This document shows positions 1-8,606 of a stretch of 64,000 bases of DNA, in pieces. The stretch's first letter is position 1; every line of letters begins with the position of its first letter. Origin of the DNA: CAYYUA01 sp964542585 (GTDB taxonomy: Bacteria > Bacteroidota > Bacteroidia > CAILMK01 > CAYYUA01); the NCBI GenBank assembly GCA_964542585.1, contig CAZIUI010000001.1, positions 62,001 through 126,000 on the forward strand. Reading direction: 5' to 3'. The notes beneath the pieces are model-generated. The model was not told the origin of the DNA. It saw nothing but the letters and a program-made list of their open reading frames with translations, and ran no database searches. The translations under genes were made by a program, and so were the position numbers.

Positions 1-54
1 CAAGCCGTTCATCGTTACATGAAAGAAGAGGTTACTGATGGAAGTACCCGTTAA
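1..54 (+). CDS. nuoJ: C-terminal tail of NADH-quinone oxidoreductase subunit J (partial)
   Basis: An open frame enters from the left edge and stops at TAA 52-54, giving a short hydrophilic tail (ending VTDGSTR). It overlaps the start of nuoK by 17 bases. Because nuoJ precedes nuoK in the standard nuo order, the tail is most simply the end of nuoJ. Only 17 codons are visible, so the assignment rests on position and not on a domain. Confidence 0.45.
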   Translation, partial: QAVHRYMKEEVTDGSTR

Positions 55-343
55 CGCTGCTCTCGCCTTGTCCGGTATTCTCATGATGTTAGGATTAATC
101 GGAGTTCTTGTGCGCAGGAATATTATTTTTATGCTGATGTCAATTGAAGTGATGCTGAATGCTTCCGGGTTAGCTTTTGTAGTGGGTAGCGCTAAGCACG
201 GAGCCGTTGAGGGGCAAGTTATGTTTCTCTTTATTCTTGCAGTGGCAGCCGCTGAAGTGGCGGTTGGACTAGCCCTTATCATAAAAGTTTATCAACACTT
301 CCAAACCCTCGATACCGATGGGCTTAACCAGTTAAAAGGTTAA
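38..343 (+). CDS. nuoK: NADH-quinone oxidoreductase subunit K
   Basis: The 101-residue protein is the normal length for NuoK, the small antiporter-related membrane subunit of respiratory complex I. Three transmembrane helices are visible (about residues 5-25, 29-50 and 60-85). Helix 2 carries the conserved glutamate in the MLMSIEVMLNA motif, and helix 3 has a second acidic residue in AAAEVAVGLAL; both belong to the proton path in this family. It is followed 15 bases later by nuoL and belongs to the nuoJKLMN run that opens the window. Confidence 0.96.
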   Translation: MEVPVNAALALSGILMMLGLIGVLVRRNIIFMLMSIEVMLNASGLAFVVGSAKHGAVEGQVMFLFILAVAAAEVAVGLALIIKVYQHFQTLDTDGLNQLKG

Positions 344-358
344 TAAAAACCCAATTGC

Positions 359-2242
359 ATGCACGCCTTAATTGGTCTTATTCCGGCCATTCCCTTTTTT
401 AGCTTTTTAGTTCTCAGTCTGACAGGTTTACGCTTAACTAAGCCTTTAACCGCTATTTTAGGAGTTGGATCTATAGGCTTATCAGCTATTTTTAGTGTCA
501 TAGCAGCTTTATTTTTTTTTGGTAGCGATGCTCAGAGCTTTGAAGTTGTACTATGGCAATGGATGAACGTAGGCGGTTTTCAACCTGAGTTTGGATTTCG
601 AGTGGATGCGCTTACCGTGGCTTTTATACTTGTAATCACTGTTATAGGATTTTTTATCCATCTTTTTTCATCTGAATTCATGTACCATGAGCCAGGCTTT
701 GGGCGCTTTTTTGCAGCCATGAACCTTTTTGTTAGTGCCATGCTCATCCTGGTAATGGCTAATAACCTGGCCCTGTTGTATTTAGGTTGGGAGGGTGTAG
801 GCCTTTGCAGTTATTTATTAATAGGATTTTACTACAATGAAACCAAGAACACCCTAGCAGCCCAAAAAGCCTTTGTAGTAACGCGAATTGGTGATGCTGC
901 CCTTGGAATTGGCTTGTTCCTGTTGTTTGCAAGCTTAGGCACGCTTACTTTTAGGGAGTTGCCACAAGCTATTGAGCAATCATGGAAAGTGGGTGATCCG
1001 CTTGCTATCAGTGCGGCAGCACTTTTACTAATAGGTGCATTGGGTAAGTCAGCGCAGTTACCGCTTCAAACCTGGCTACCGGATGCCATGGCCGGACCAT
1101 CGCCGGTCAGTGCACTTATTCACGCTGCTACCATGGTGACGGCTGGGGTTTATCTTATCGCAAGGACCCACTTTATTTTTACGTTGGCACCCTCAGTTAT
1201 GATGCTTGTAGCAATTATTGGAGCAGTTACTTTACTCGTGGCAGGCTTCAGTGCACTTACGCAGCGAGATATAAAACGTGTCCTTGCTTACTCCACTATT
1301 AGCCAGATAGGTTACATGTTCCTAGCCTTGGGAGTAGGAGCGTGGTCAGCTGGTATTTTCCACTTTGTTATCCATGCCTTTTTTAAGGCTTTGCTGTTTT
1401 TAGGAGCCGGAGTGGTCATTCATGCGCTCCACGATGAACATGATATTTTCAAAATGGGGGGATTAAGGAAGCAACTCCCGGTTACTTTCTGGACCTTTCT
1501 CATTGGGTCAGCTTGTTTAGCAGCTATTCCATTAATAACAGCAGGTTTTTACAGTAAGGATGCTATTTTATGGGCAGCTTTTGCCAGTGATCAGGGAGGT
1601 TCATTACTTTGGATAGCTGGCTTCCTTGGGGCTATTGTCACCGCTTTTTATACCTTTCGAATGGTGTTTGTCACCTTTTTTGGCAAAGCGCAAATAGAAG
1701 TTGATCACAAACCGGGCATGGTAATTAAGCTTCCGCTAATCGTATTAGCTATTCTATCCCTGGTAGGAGGTTTTATAGAAACGCCGCACTCGATTGGAGG
1801 AATCCATGTATTTTCAGGATTTGTAAACGGAGCCTTACCGGTTTTTGAGGCGCATGGAAGCTTGAGTACTGAAATTCTTCTACAGGTCCTTACATCATTA
1901 ATGGCCTTAATAGCCATATTCATGGCGTACCAAGTGTACGTAAAACAAACCATCAATCTTCAATCGTTATCGGAAGGTAAGGTAGCCAATGGGCTTCATA
2001 CTTTCCTGACTAAAGGGTGGCAATTTGATGCCCTATACGATACAGTTCTGGTTAAACCCTTTGGTTTTATCGCTAGAATAAACAGATCTGATGTGATCGA
2101 TAAGTTTTTTGCTTTTATTGTCTTTGTTGCTAAAGCTTTTCATTACCTCTTTAGCCTAACCCAATCCGGCCGGTTGCGATGGTACGCCACTGGTTTAGCT
2201 TTGGGTGCCATATTGACCCTAACGATAATGGTTTTCTTATGA
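359..2242 (+). CDS. nuoL: NADH-quinone oxidoreductase subunit L
   Basis: The 627-residue polytopic protein is NuoL, the distal antiporter-like proton-pumping subunit of complex I. The family's key charged residues are visible: Glu145 in LGWEGVGLCSYLLIG and Lys230 in GKSAQLPLQTWLPDAM, followed by the conserved GPSPVSALIHAATMV segment. The C-terminal part (about residues 480-627) holds the region that forms the long lateral helix and the last membrane span. The length matches bacterial NuoL. Its TGA stop overlaps the ATG of nuoM in an ATGA, which indicates translational coupling. Confidence 0.97.
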   Translation: MHALIGLIPAIPFFSFLVLSLTGLRLTKPLTAILGVGSIGLSAIFSVIAALFFFGSDAQSFEVVLWQWMNVGGFQPEFGFRVDALTVAFILVITVIGFFIHLFSSEFMYHEPGFGRFFAAMNLFVSAMLILVMANNLALLYLGWEGVGLCSYLLIGFYYNETKNTLAAQKAFVVTRIGDAALGIGLFLLFASLGTLTFRELPQAIEQSWKVGDPLAISAAALLLIGALGKSAQLPLQTWLPDAMAGPSPVSALIHAATMVTAGVYLIARTHFIFTLAPSVMMLVAIIGAVTLLVAGFSALTQRDIKRVLAYSTISQIGYMFLALGVGAWSAGIFHFVIHAFFKALLFLGAGVVIHALHDEHDIFKMGGLRKQLPVTFWTFLIGSACLAAIPLITAGFYSKDAILWAAFASDQGGSLLWIAGFLGAIVTAFYTFRMVFVTFFGKAQIEVDHKPGMVIKLPLIVLAILSLVGGFIETPHSIGGIHVFSGFVNGALPVFEAHGSLSTEILLQVLTSLMALIAIFMAYQVYVKQTINLQSLSEGKVANGLHTFLTKGWQFDALYDTVLVKPFGFIARINRSDVIDKFFAFIVFVAKAFHYLFSLTQSGRLRWYATGLALGAILTLTIMVFL

Positions 2243-3837
2243 TGCTGATATGGATATTATTGATCATGCTTGGAGGTGGTGGTGTAGCTTGGTTGCTTAG
2301 TCAATGGAGTAAGGTTTTATCGCGGATAGTTGCTTTAGTTGCTGCCTTAATCCCTTTTCTCATTTCCACAGGCTTTTGGGTCAACACTGGTTTTCCTGTA
2401 GGAAGTGGTCATACCGGTAATTGGCTTATGAGTCTCCAGGTTGAATGGATCCCTTCGTTTGGAATTGATTTTTACCTCGCCCTTGATGGCTTAAGCCTAT
2501 TGATGATTGTCCTAACAACTTTCATAGGCGCTTTAACCATCCTGTACAGTTGGGGGCGTTACCCCTACAAAGAAGGCTTTTACTACTTTAATATGCTTTG
2601 GGTTCTAGCTGGAATAACGGGTGTTTTCCTGGCAATGGATCTTTTTCTGTTTTATTTCCTGTGGGAAGTAATGCTGATCCCTATGTACTTTTTGATTGGT
2701 ATTTGGGGAGGTGAAAACCGTTACAATGCTGCATTTAAATTTTTCATATTCACGCAGGCCGGTGGTTTGCTGATGTTGCTTTCGATTTTGGGGCTTCAGG
2801 TGTTACACTGGCAGGAAACCGGATCGCCTGATTTCAGCTATAGGGCGCTTTTAAACACCAAAATTGGATTAGCTTACGCTTATCCACTGATGTTGGGATT
2901 TTTAGCTGGATTATTGGTAAAACTTCCTGCCTTTCCTTTACACACTTGGTTACCCAATACTTACACGGAAGCGCCTTCGAGCGCCAGCATTGTTTTATCA
3001 GGCCTAATGGTCAAAACAGCTGCGTATGCTCTACTGCGGTTTGTTTTGCCACTCTTTCCCTCAGCCGTGGCATCTTTTAGCCCCATAGGAATGCTGTTAG
3101 GAGTTATCGGTATTTTATATGGTGCTAAATTAGCTTACGCCCAAACTGATATAAAAAGAATTGCAGCTTATTCCAGCTTCAGCCATATGGGTTACATCCT
3201 TTTAGGTGTTTTTGCTTTTAACCAATTGGCTATGCAAGGTGTGGTCATGCAGATAGTAGCCCATGGCATTAGTACAACGGCAATATTTGCGCTTACCGGC
3301 CTTATTGAATCTCGTTTTGAAACCCGTGATATTAATAACCTGGGCGGGTTGTACACTAGTAACCCTGTTATGGGCGGAGTCGCTTTGATTTTTATCATGG
3401 CATCATTGGGGTTGCCCGGTTTAGCCAATTTTATTGCTGAGTTCTTAGTATTAATGGGCGCTTATCAAGCGGATGTCCTACTAGCTGTAATTGCTACAAT
3501 GGGTTTGGTGCTTTCAAGCCTTTATGCCCTAAGGATGATGCAAAAAGTCTTTTTTGGTGAGGTTCCCGATAACTTTAAAAATCTCACAAAGCCTGTTATT
3601 AAACCAACAGAGGGTATTGTAATGGGGACCCTTATCATGGCAGTTGTTGTATTGGGATTTTACCCTCAGCCTGTATTTTCTACCGCTAAAGGTACGATTC
3701 AGTCTCTTACAGCAACAACTGTTGAACCTGAAGATAAGAAATCAGCCAAAAAGAAGCAGTCGTTGAAATTCAAACATGAACTGGTGGATCTTAATCCGGC
3801 CCTAATTAACAAAAGGCTTTCTCATGACGCCAACTGA
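2239..3837 (+). CDS. nuoM: NADH-quinone oxidoreductase subunit M
   Basis: This 532-residue antiporter-like subunit of complex I has Glu143 in LWEVMLIPMYFLIG and the conserved lysine in LLVKLPAFPLHTWLP, as expected for the proton channel. I place the start at the ATG overlapping the nuoL stop (ATGA, 2239-2242). The frame stays open upstream to 2179, but that stretch lies wholly inside nuoL and encodes non-membrane sequence. The last 45 or so residues form a highly charged, lysine-rich tail (EPEDKKSAKKKQ) that is longer than in E. coli NuoM and probably faces the cytoplasm. The gene overlaps nuoN by 14 bases. Confidence 0.96.
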   Translation: MMLIWILLIMLGGGGVAWLLSQWSKVLSRIVALVAALIPFLISTGFWVNTGFPVGSGHTGNWLMSLQVEWIPSFGIDFYLALDGLSLLMIVLTTFIGALTILYSWGRYPYKEGFYYFNMLWVLAGITGVFLAMDLFLFYFLWEVMLIPMYFLIGIWGGENRYNAAFKFFIFTQAGGLLMLLSILGLQVLHWQETGSPDFSYRALLNTKIGLAYAYPLMLGFLAGLLVKLPAFPLHTWLPNTYTEAPSSASIVLSGLMVKTAAYALLRFVLPLFPSAVASFSPIGMLLGVIGILYGAKLAYAQTDIKRIAAYSSFSHMGYILLGVFAFNQLAMQGVVMQIVAHGISTTAIFALTGLIESRFETRDINNLGGLYTSNPVMGGVALIFIMASLGLPGLANFIAEFLVLMGAYQADVLLAVIATMGLVLSSLYALRMMQKVFFGEVPDNFKNLTKPVIKPTEGIVMGTLIMAVVVLGFYPQPVFSTAKGTIQSLTATTVEPEDKKSAKKKQSLKFKHELVDLNPALINKRLSHDAN

Positions 3838-5272
3838 CTACTTGGCTTTGCTTCCCATTCTTGTAACTACTGCAGGAGCATTGTTAATCATGTTGCTCAC
3901 TGCCTTCTACCGCTCTCATGGGTTGGTCGCCACTTCCTGTGCTGTTCTATTTGGTGGAGCTTTTATATCAGTGATAGGATCCAATAGTGTAGCTCCACAA
4001 GCTATTAGTAGCCACTTAGTCGGGGAAGGTATTGCTTTACTAAAAATTAATGGCTTCACGCTTATATATAGTGCAATTATACTAGGATGTAGCTTAACGG
4101 TAACCATGCTGTCATTTGGCTATTTAGAGCAGTATTCGGAGCAAAAAGAGGAATATTACATTCTACTGCTCATAGCCACTTTAGGAGCATTGGTTTTGGC
4201 AACAGCCAATCACTTTATCGCCCTGTTTCTAGGATTGGAAGTCCTTAGCGTGGCATTGTATGTTTTAATTGCTTATTTAAGGCATAAAGGGGCTGCACTT
4301 GAAGCGGCTACAAAATACCTGGTGATGGCATCCGTTTCATCTGCATTATTGTTATTTGGGATGGCTTTGATTTACAACGTTCTGGGAACCATGGAATTTA
4401 GTCTGATAGCTTCCCGGCTTGATGGTTTAAGTTCCCTGGATCCGCTTTTTATTGGAGGATTGGCCATCATGATTGTGGGTATTGGTTTCAAATTAGCCCT
4501 GGTTCCTTTTCATCTGTGGACCGCAGACGTTTATCAGGGAGCACCAGCCCCCGTTACGGCCCTTATTGCTACCATATCAAAAGGAAGCATGTTTGCTGTC
4601 CTGTTACGCTTTTACATGGAAATTGATGGAGGGGCCTACGCCAGTTTAATAACAATATTTAGCGTCATTGCTATTGCTTCTATGTTATTAGGAAATATCC
4701 TGGCGCTCTTGCAAAATAATGTAAAACGCGTGCTAGCATTTTCCTCAATTGCCCATCTTGGGTATGTTTTAGTGGCCTTTCTTGCCAGTACCCAGTTAGG
4801 AGCAAAAGCGGCTACGTTTTATTTGATCGCTTACTTTATTACAACGCTCGGCAGTTTTGGTGTAATTGCTGTAATGTCAAGCGGTGAAACCGATGCAGAA
4901 GATATAAGTAATTATGAGGGTTTATTCTGGACCCGCCCTTTGCTGGCCCTCGTATTTACTGCAATGCTCCTTTCATTGGCAGGTATACCTTTGACTGCAG
5001 GCTTTATTGGAAAGTATTACGTTTTAACATCCGGTATCGATTCCAATCTTTGGTATTTGGTTTTAACGCTTATTATAAGCAGTATCATAGGGCTATACTA
5101 TTACCTCCGTATTGTTGCTACCATGTTTAAACCTGAACCAGAAGCCAATACTTTAAAACCGCATTTCAATGTTTTCAATACTTTGGCGCTTGCCATTTTA
5201 GGCGTATTGGTAGTTTGGTATGGAGTCTATCCTACTGGGATGCTTAGCCTTATTAATGGTATGATGGGCTAA
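3824..5272 (+). CDS. nuoN: NADH-quinone oxidoreductase subunit N
   Basis: This 482-residue polytopic protein is NuoN, the third antiporter-like subunit of complex I. Recognisable segments include FLGLEVLSVALYVLIAY with the helix-5 glutamate, KLALVPFHLWTADVYQGAP with the helix-7 lysine, and VKRVLAFSSIAHLGYVL. The length is typical of the family. The start overlaps the end of nuoM by 14 bases, and the gene closes the operon. No strong hairpin terminator is evident just downstream. Confidence 0.96.
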   Translation: MTPTDYLALLPILVTTAGALLIMLLTAFYRSHGLVATSCAVLFGGAFISVIGSNSVAPQAISSHLVGEGIALLKINGFTLIYSAIILGCSLTVTMLSFGYLEQYSEQKEEYYILLLIATLGALVLATANHFIALFLGLEVLSVALYVLIAYLRHKGAALEAATKYLVMASVSSALLLFGMALIYNVLGTMEFSLIASRLDGLSSLDPLFIGGLAIMIVGIGFKLALVPFHLWTADVYQGAPAPVTALIATISKGSMFAVLLRFYMEIDGGAYASLITIFSVIAIASMLLGNILALLQNNVKRVLAFSSIAHLGYVLVAFLASTQLGAKAATFYLIAYFITTLGSFGVIAVMSSGETDAEDISNYEGLFWTRPLLALVFTAMLLSLAGIPLTAGFIGKYYVLTSGIDSNLWYLVLTLIISSIIGLYYYLRIVATMFKPEPEANTLKPHFNVFNTLALAILGVLVVWYGVYPTGMLSLINGMMG

Positions 5273-6366
5273 TAAAGAGGCTAAGTAGTGTTTGCTTTCC
5301 TTGCTCACTAGGGTGATAGGGAAACCAAGATATTTCGGACCTAGGTTAGTCAACTTCCCATTATAAACCTTAGAGTTAGGGCTTCAAGCATTAAGAACCG
5401 TAGGTGCGAGTGTGGTATTTTAAGGGCCAATTATTGATGCTTTTATTCTTAACAATTCTTATTCCTTTAAAAAGATTCAAGTTTTTTAGTTAAAAATTAG
5501 GGATACCTATACGTTCGTTCTTTGCTTAGCCCAAAATTTCTGAAGGAAAATTAACTGACCGCTTTTAACATTAAGATGATCTAGCTTAATTCGGTAGATT
5601 ACTCTAATTGGTGATAACAAAGGCGAGAAGTAAAGAAGAAGATCGATTTACTAAGAACAAAAAAGTTTTTTTGAACAAAATTCCTAAAAGCTTTAAGATG
5701 GTTGTTGAAGCGTTTGTGGTGGATATGCTTAAAATTCTTTTAGCTAAAGGAAGGCTTTTCAAAAATACTTTTGAAACTCCTTGCAGGGTTAGGTAGCATA
5801 CTGCTTTTATCCACTCAATCCAGGCAGGGGTGTATCAAAAGTTGCTTTAAGCTTTTTTATAAAAAGCACCAATAATTTCCGCTCGAGCACAAGAGCTGTT
5901 TAAACCCAGGCTCGCTTTTTAACGCTGCCACAATAAATGGTATCTCTTGACTTGCATGTATTTCTAAGCAATTATATGATTTTGGAAAGTAATCATTTCT
6001 TAATCGAGGCCAAGAATAGGTCGGATAGCGCCAGCCTTCCAGTCCCATCGGTGCGCAAGCATGCTCAAGTTCGGGTTCTATTATGCCCTATGCCGAAAAT
6101 ATCCTGCTTTTTGAGCTAGGATAAATTCTCATGTAATTGAAAAACACCTTTGATTTTACCTTATATATAAAATTAAGCTTTTTTAAAAAAATTTATAGTA
6201 ATAAAAATAAATTTCTTTAAAACACAAAATTTTAATATAATAATAACAATATTTAAGAAAGATTCGAGGATAACTATTTTAAAATTATATTGTAGTAAAA
6301 AAATCCGTTTGAAAAAATTAGAAGCAAAGGGGATAATTCCCCTTTGCTTAAAAGGAAGTGTAACAA
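5273..6366. other. Long intergenic stretch without a convincing gene
   Basis: About 1.1 kb separate nuoN from the convergent rhodopsin gene. Short open frames of about 60 codons exist on both strands, but none has a recognisable motif or a convincing start. Roughly 6120-6310 is strongly AT-rich with runs of A and T. The only clear element is the terminator hairpin at 6324-6347. The stretch may hold decayed sequence; one frame around 5950-6115 faintly suggests a transposase, but not enough to call. Confidence 0.6.
6324..6347 (-). terminator. Rho-independent terminator of the rhodopsin gene
   Basis: There is a perfect 9-bp inverted repeat, GCAAAGGGG / CCCCTTTGC, with a 6-base loop. On the minus strand it is followed by a T-rich tract. 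It starts about 20 bases beyond the rhodopsin stop codon. Confidence 0.8.
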
Positions 6367-7155
6367 TTATGCAGCTTGCGCCTCAGATTCTGAGTAATTC
6401 TGCAATGTCCTTTCCCTGGCAATGGCAAAAATCATTAAGCCATACCCAGCTTTAGCGGTAATATCCGCAAAACTGTAACCAACTTGCACGAAAACTTCAC
6501 TACCTGCACCTGAAAGGCCGAAGAATGGGCCCATGTAAGCAATGGGATAAAAACCCCAAACAAGCACTGTCAGCAGTAAAATGTTACGGACAAGAATCCT
6601 CACACGGCCAGATTCTTCCTTAGCAGTACCCCAGATTTCCTGAACCAACTTCACAAGAATGATCACAAAGAAAATCGTAGAAATGAAACCCCAAAGACCA
6701 CGAGTTGAGAACATGGAAGTAGAAGTCTTGTCTACTTCACCAAAGTAGCCCGTAAGAAGCATCAAAACGGCTGAAATAGAAAGTACTGTGATCAGGTTTC
6801 GCGACTTCTCTTTTGATAAGTTCATTACTTGAACCAGCTCCACAAGAAGCAAGGGTACGGTAATAAGCCAATCTACGTACCGGTAGGCATCATTGAAAGG
6901 CTTGCCTGATGGTACATACATACCACCTTCTAATTCAAAAGCAGCCTCCCATGAGAAGTTGATGCGGAAATAGTGGTAGGCAGCAATACCAACCACTAAA
7001 GCGGAGGTTACCAGGGCCTTTCGGTACTCGGGAGCAACAAAATTTCTCCCTAGGATAAAAAAGGCGCCGGACCCCAGAAAAGCAGCAATGGTCAACGACA
7101 TGGCGTTGTAAACCAAGCTGTACTGACCTGCGGTGAGTTCTGGTAGTTGTTCCAT
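6367..7155 (-). CDS. Xanthorhodopsin-type light-driven proton pump
   Basis: This 262-residue seven-helix microbial rhodopsin should bind retinal and export protons in light. Helix C has Asp95 (Schiff-base counterion), Thr99 and Glu106 (proton donor), the DTE pattern of proton pumps and not the NDQ or NTQ patterns of sodium or chloride pumps. His61 is the histidine that pairs with the counterion. Lys235 in DITAKAGYG is the retinal lysine. Leu103 occupies the spectral-tuning site and predicts green absorption. The sequence closely resembles my memory of Salinibacter xanthorhodopsin, including TRGLWG at 151-156. Gly156 corresponds to the glycine that opens the carotenoid-antenna groove in that protein. 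No carotenoid or retinal biosynthesis gene lies next to it. The gene is monocistronic, with its own promoter and terminator. Confidence 0.96.
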   Translation of the reverse strand: MEQLPELTAGQYSLVYNAMSLTIAAFLGSGAFFILGRNFVAPEYRKALVTSALVVGIAAYHYFRINFSWEAAFELEGGMYVPSGKPFNDAYRYVDWLITVPLLLVELVQVMNLSKEKSRNLITVLSISAVLMLLTGYFGEVDKTSTSMFSTRGLWGFISTIFFVIILVKLVQEIWGTAKEESGRVRILVRNILLLTVLVWGFYPIAYMGPFFGLSGAGSEVFVQVGYSFADITAKAGYGLMIFAIARERTLQNYSESEAQAA

Positions 7156-7187
7156 ACTTGGGTTTTTAGGTGTTACAATGTTGTGGT

Positions 7188-7195
7188 CAAATATA
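7188..7195 (-). promoter_or_regulatory. Bacteroidota -7 promoter element of the rhodopsin gene
   Basis: The minus strand reads TATATTTG, an exact match to the TAnnTTTG -7 consensus of Bacteroidota primary sigma factors, 32 bases before the ATG. A clean TTTG -33 box at the usual spacing is not seen. Confidence 0.55.
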
Positions 7196-7223
7196 AAAGC
7201 TTGTTTGAGAATCTGGTAATCTT

Positions 7224-7622
7224 TTTAAACAAATTTTTTTGTGGGTAGACAATTAGACCAAACCTTTTTTCGAAAACATGTGTGCTAAAACCATTTATTT
7301 TGCTAACTTAAGTTCATTCGAAAAATCAAAACTTTAACATTAGTTTTTACCCTAAAAAGTATCTTAAAAGTAGTATTTACAATGTTGCTAACTAATTTAT
7401 AACTAAAACTAGGAAGCGAACAACTTTTAACGAATTTGTACCGGTTGTGTTTGTTTAAATTTTTCATCCTAATTTTAAACAAAAAAATTACAACTTGAGA
7501 ATTTTTATTAAATGAGAATTAAAGTATCTTACGGAATTTCAAAGGATTTTTATTACAAAAAGACAAAAACTAACCAGTAAATGTTTGATAGCCAAACATT
7601 TAAAAACCTTGGTTTTGTTTAA
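7224..7622. repeat. Repeated TTTGTTTAAA motif in the rhodopsin divergent region
   Basis: The 10-mer TTTGTTTAAA or its complement occurs at 7224-7233 (minus), 7450-7459 (plus) and 7474-7483 (minus). A 9/10 copy lies at 7614-7622 (plus). The two middle copies face each other across 14 bases and form a perfect inverted repeat. The first copy lies about 30 bp upstream of the rhodopsin -7 element and the last about 27 bp before the start of the divergent membrane protein. The arrangement fits binding sites for one regulator serving both genes. AT-richness makes some chance copies possible. Confidence 0.4.
7578..7602. promoter_or_regulatory. 10-bp palindrome upstream of the membrane protein gene
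   Basis: TAAATGTTTG and CAAACATTTA form a perfect 10-bp inverted repeat around a 5-base centre, 46 bp before the ATG at 7649. There is no T-run after it, so it looks more like an operator than a terminator. Confidence 0.4.
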
Positions 7623-7648
7623 GTTTTCTTTCCATCTAAATAAACAGT

Positions 7649-8551
7649 ATGCAGCAATTTGATAACCTTTTTACACGCCTTCAAAAAATGTTACTTTCAG
7701 AAGAAGTGCGTGATTGGAGCGAGCGCGTGATTATTTTCATAGCTATTATTGGGTTTCTTATCCACCTTTTGTTGATTCTCCTAGCCCACTTCAGCTTTCT
7801 AGATTTGGGTGCCCATCCCCTGTTAAAAGATTACAATTCAGCCATTTATACCCCTTTTTCTTTTATTCTCATTTATGAAGTATATTTACTTGTTTACCAC
7901 TTGCCTCTATCCATTTCCAACTACATTGCTAAACAGTATGAGATTGTAACGCTGATTATTATCAGGCGCATTTTCAAAGACATTTCAGAACTAAAGCTGA
8001 CCTTAAATTGGTTTGAAAATAAAGCTGATTTGCAGTTTTCTCTGGACATCGTAACGACCCTATTTTTATTTTTCCTTATTTACTTGTTCTACAAGTTGGT
8101 ACCTAAACAAGACGGCCGTTCGCAATTTGAGACGCCTTCCCTCAAAATACAACGATTTATCAATATCAAACGAATTATCAGCATTTCGCTAGTTCCGGTT
8201 GTTGCCGGCTTAGCGATTTACAGCTTTGCAGAATGGTTCCTTGGTACCATTGGGTCTGCTGGTTTTGTAGGTCGCGTACCGATGTTAAAAAACGTTTTTT
8301 TTGATGATTTTTTCACCTTATTGATCTTAGTAGATGTGCTGCTTTTACTCATTTCATTCTTTGGAACTGAAGATTTTAGTAAAGTTATCCGCAATTCAGG
8401 CTTTGTGATATCTACCATCCTTATCAAGCTTTCGTTTAGTACTGGAGGTATTATGAACGTTAGTTTGGTACTCCTGGGTGTTCTTTTTGGGGTTGGGATC
8501 CTTTGGGTTCACAACCAATACGAAAAACTGGAGTTACCACGTGAGTTTTAA
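7649..8551 (+). CDS. Uncharacterised multi-pass membrane protein
   Basis: I do not recognise this 300-residue protein. About seven hydrophobic segments are visible: roughly residues 27-47, 65-86, 132-150, 174-198, 220-240, 248-262 and 272-290. A long amphipathic stretch between segments 2 and 3 (about 90-125, with QYEIVTLIIIRRIFKDISELK) has regularly spaced basic residues and could lie along the membrane. No catalytic motif is evident. It is divergent from the xanthorhodopsin gene, and the shared control region has repeated motifs, so a functional link is possible but unproven. It could equally be a channel or transporter. Confidence 0.8.
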   Translation: MQQFDNLFTRLQKMLLSEEVRDWSERVIIFIAIIGFLIHLLLILLAHFSFLDLGAHPLLKDYNSAIYTPFSFILIYEVYLLVYHLPLSISNYIAKQYEIVTLIIIRRIFKDISELKLTLNWFENKADLQFSLDIVTTLFLFFLIYLFYKLVPKQDGRSQFETPSLKIQRFINIKRIISISLVPVVAGLAIYSFAEWFLGTIGSAGFVGRVPMLKNVFFDDFFTLLILVDVLLLLISFFGTEDFSKVIRNSGFVISTILIKLSFSTGGIMNVSLVLLGVLFGVGILWVHNQYEKLELPREF

Positions 8552-8606
8552 AAGGTGGTTTTAACTTTATAAATTGCTATCTTAAATAATCAAAACCATT
8601 AGTAAA

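Noticed and set aside
5840..5870. AGCTTTTTTATAAAAAGC as a terminator.
   Set aside because: The stem is nearly all A and T and no gene ends nearby, so it has little support as a functional terminator.
5937..6119. A 60-codon frame whose middle (LPVPSVRKHAQVR) faintly recalls the N-terminus of ISL3-type transposases.
   Set aside because: The expected CxxC pairs and the rest of the transposase are missing, and no terminal repeats are seen. The likeness is too weak to call a remnant.
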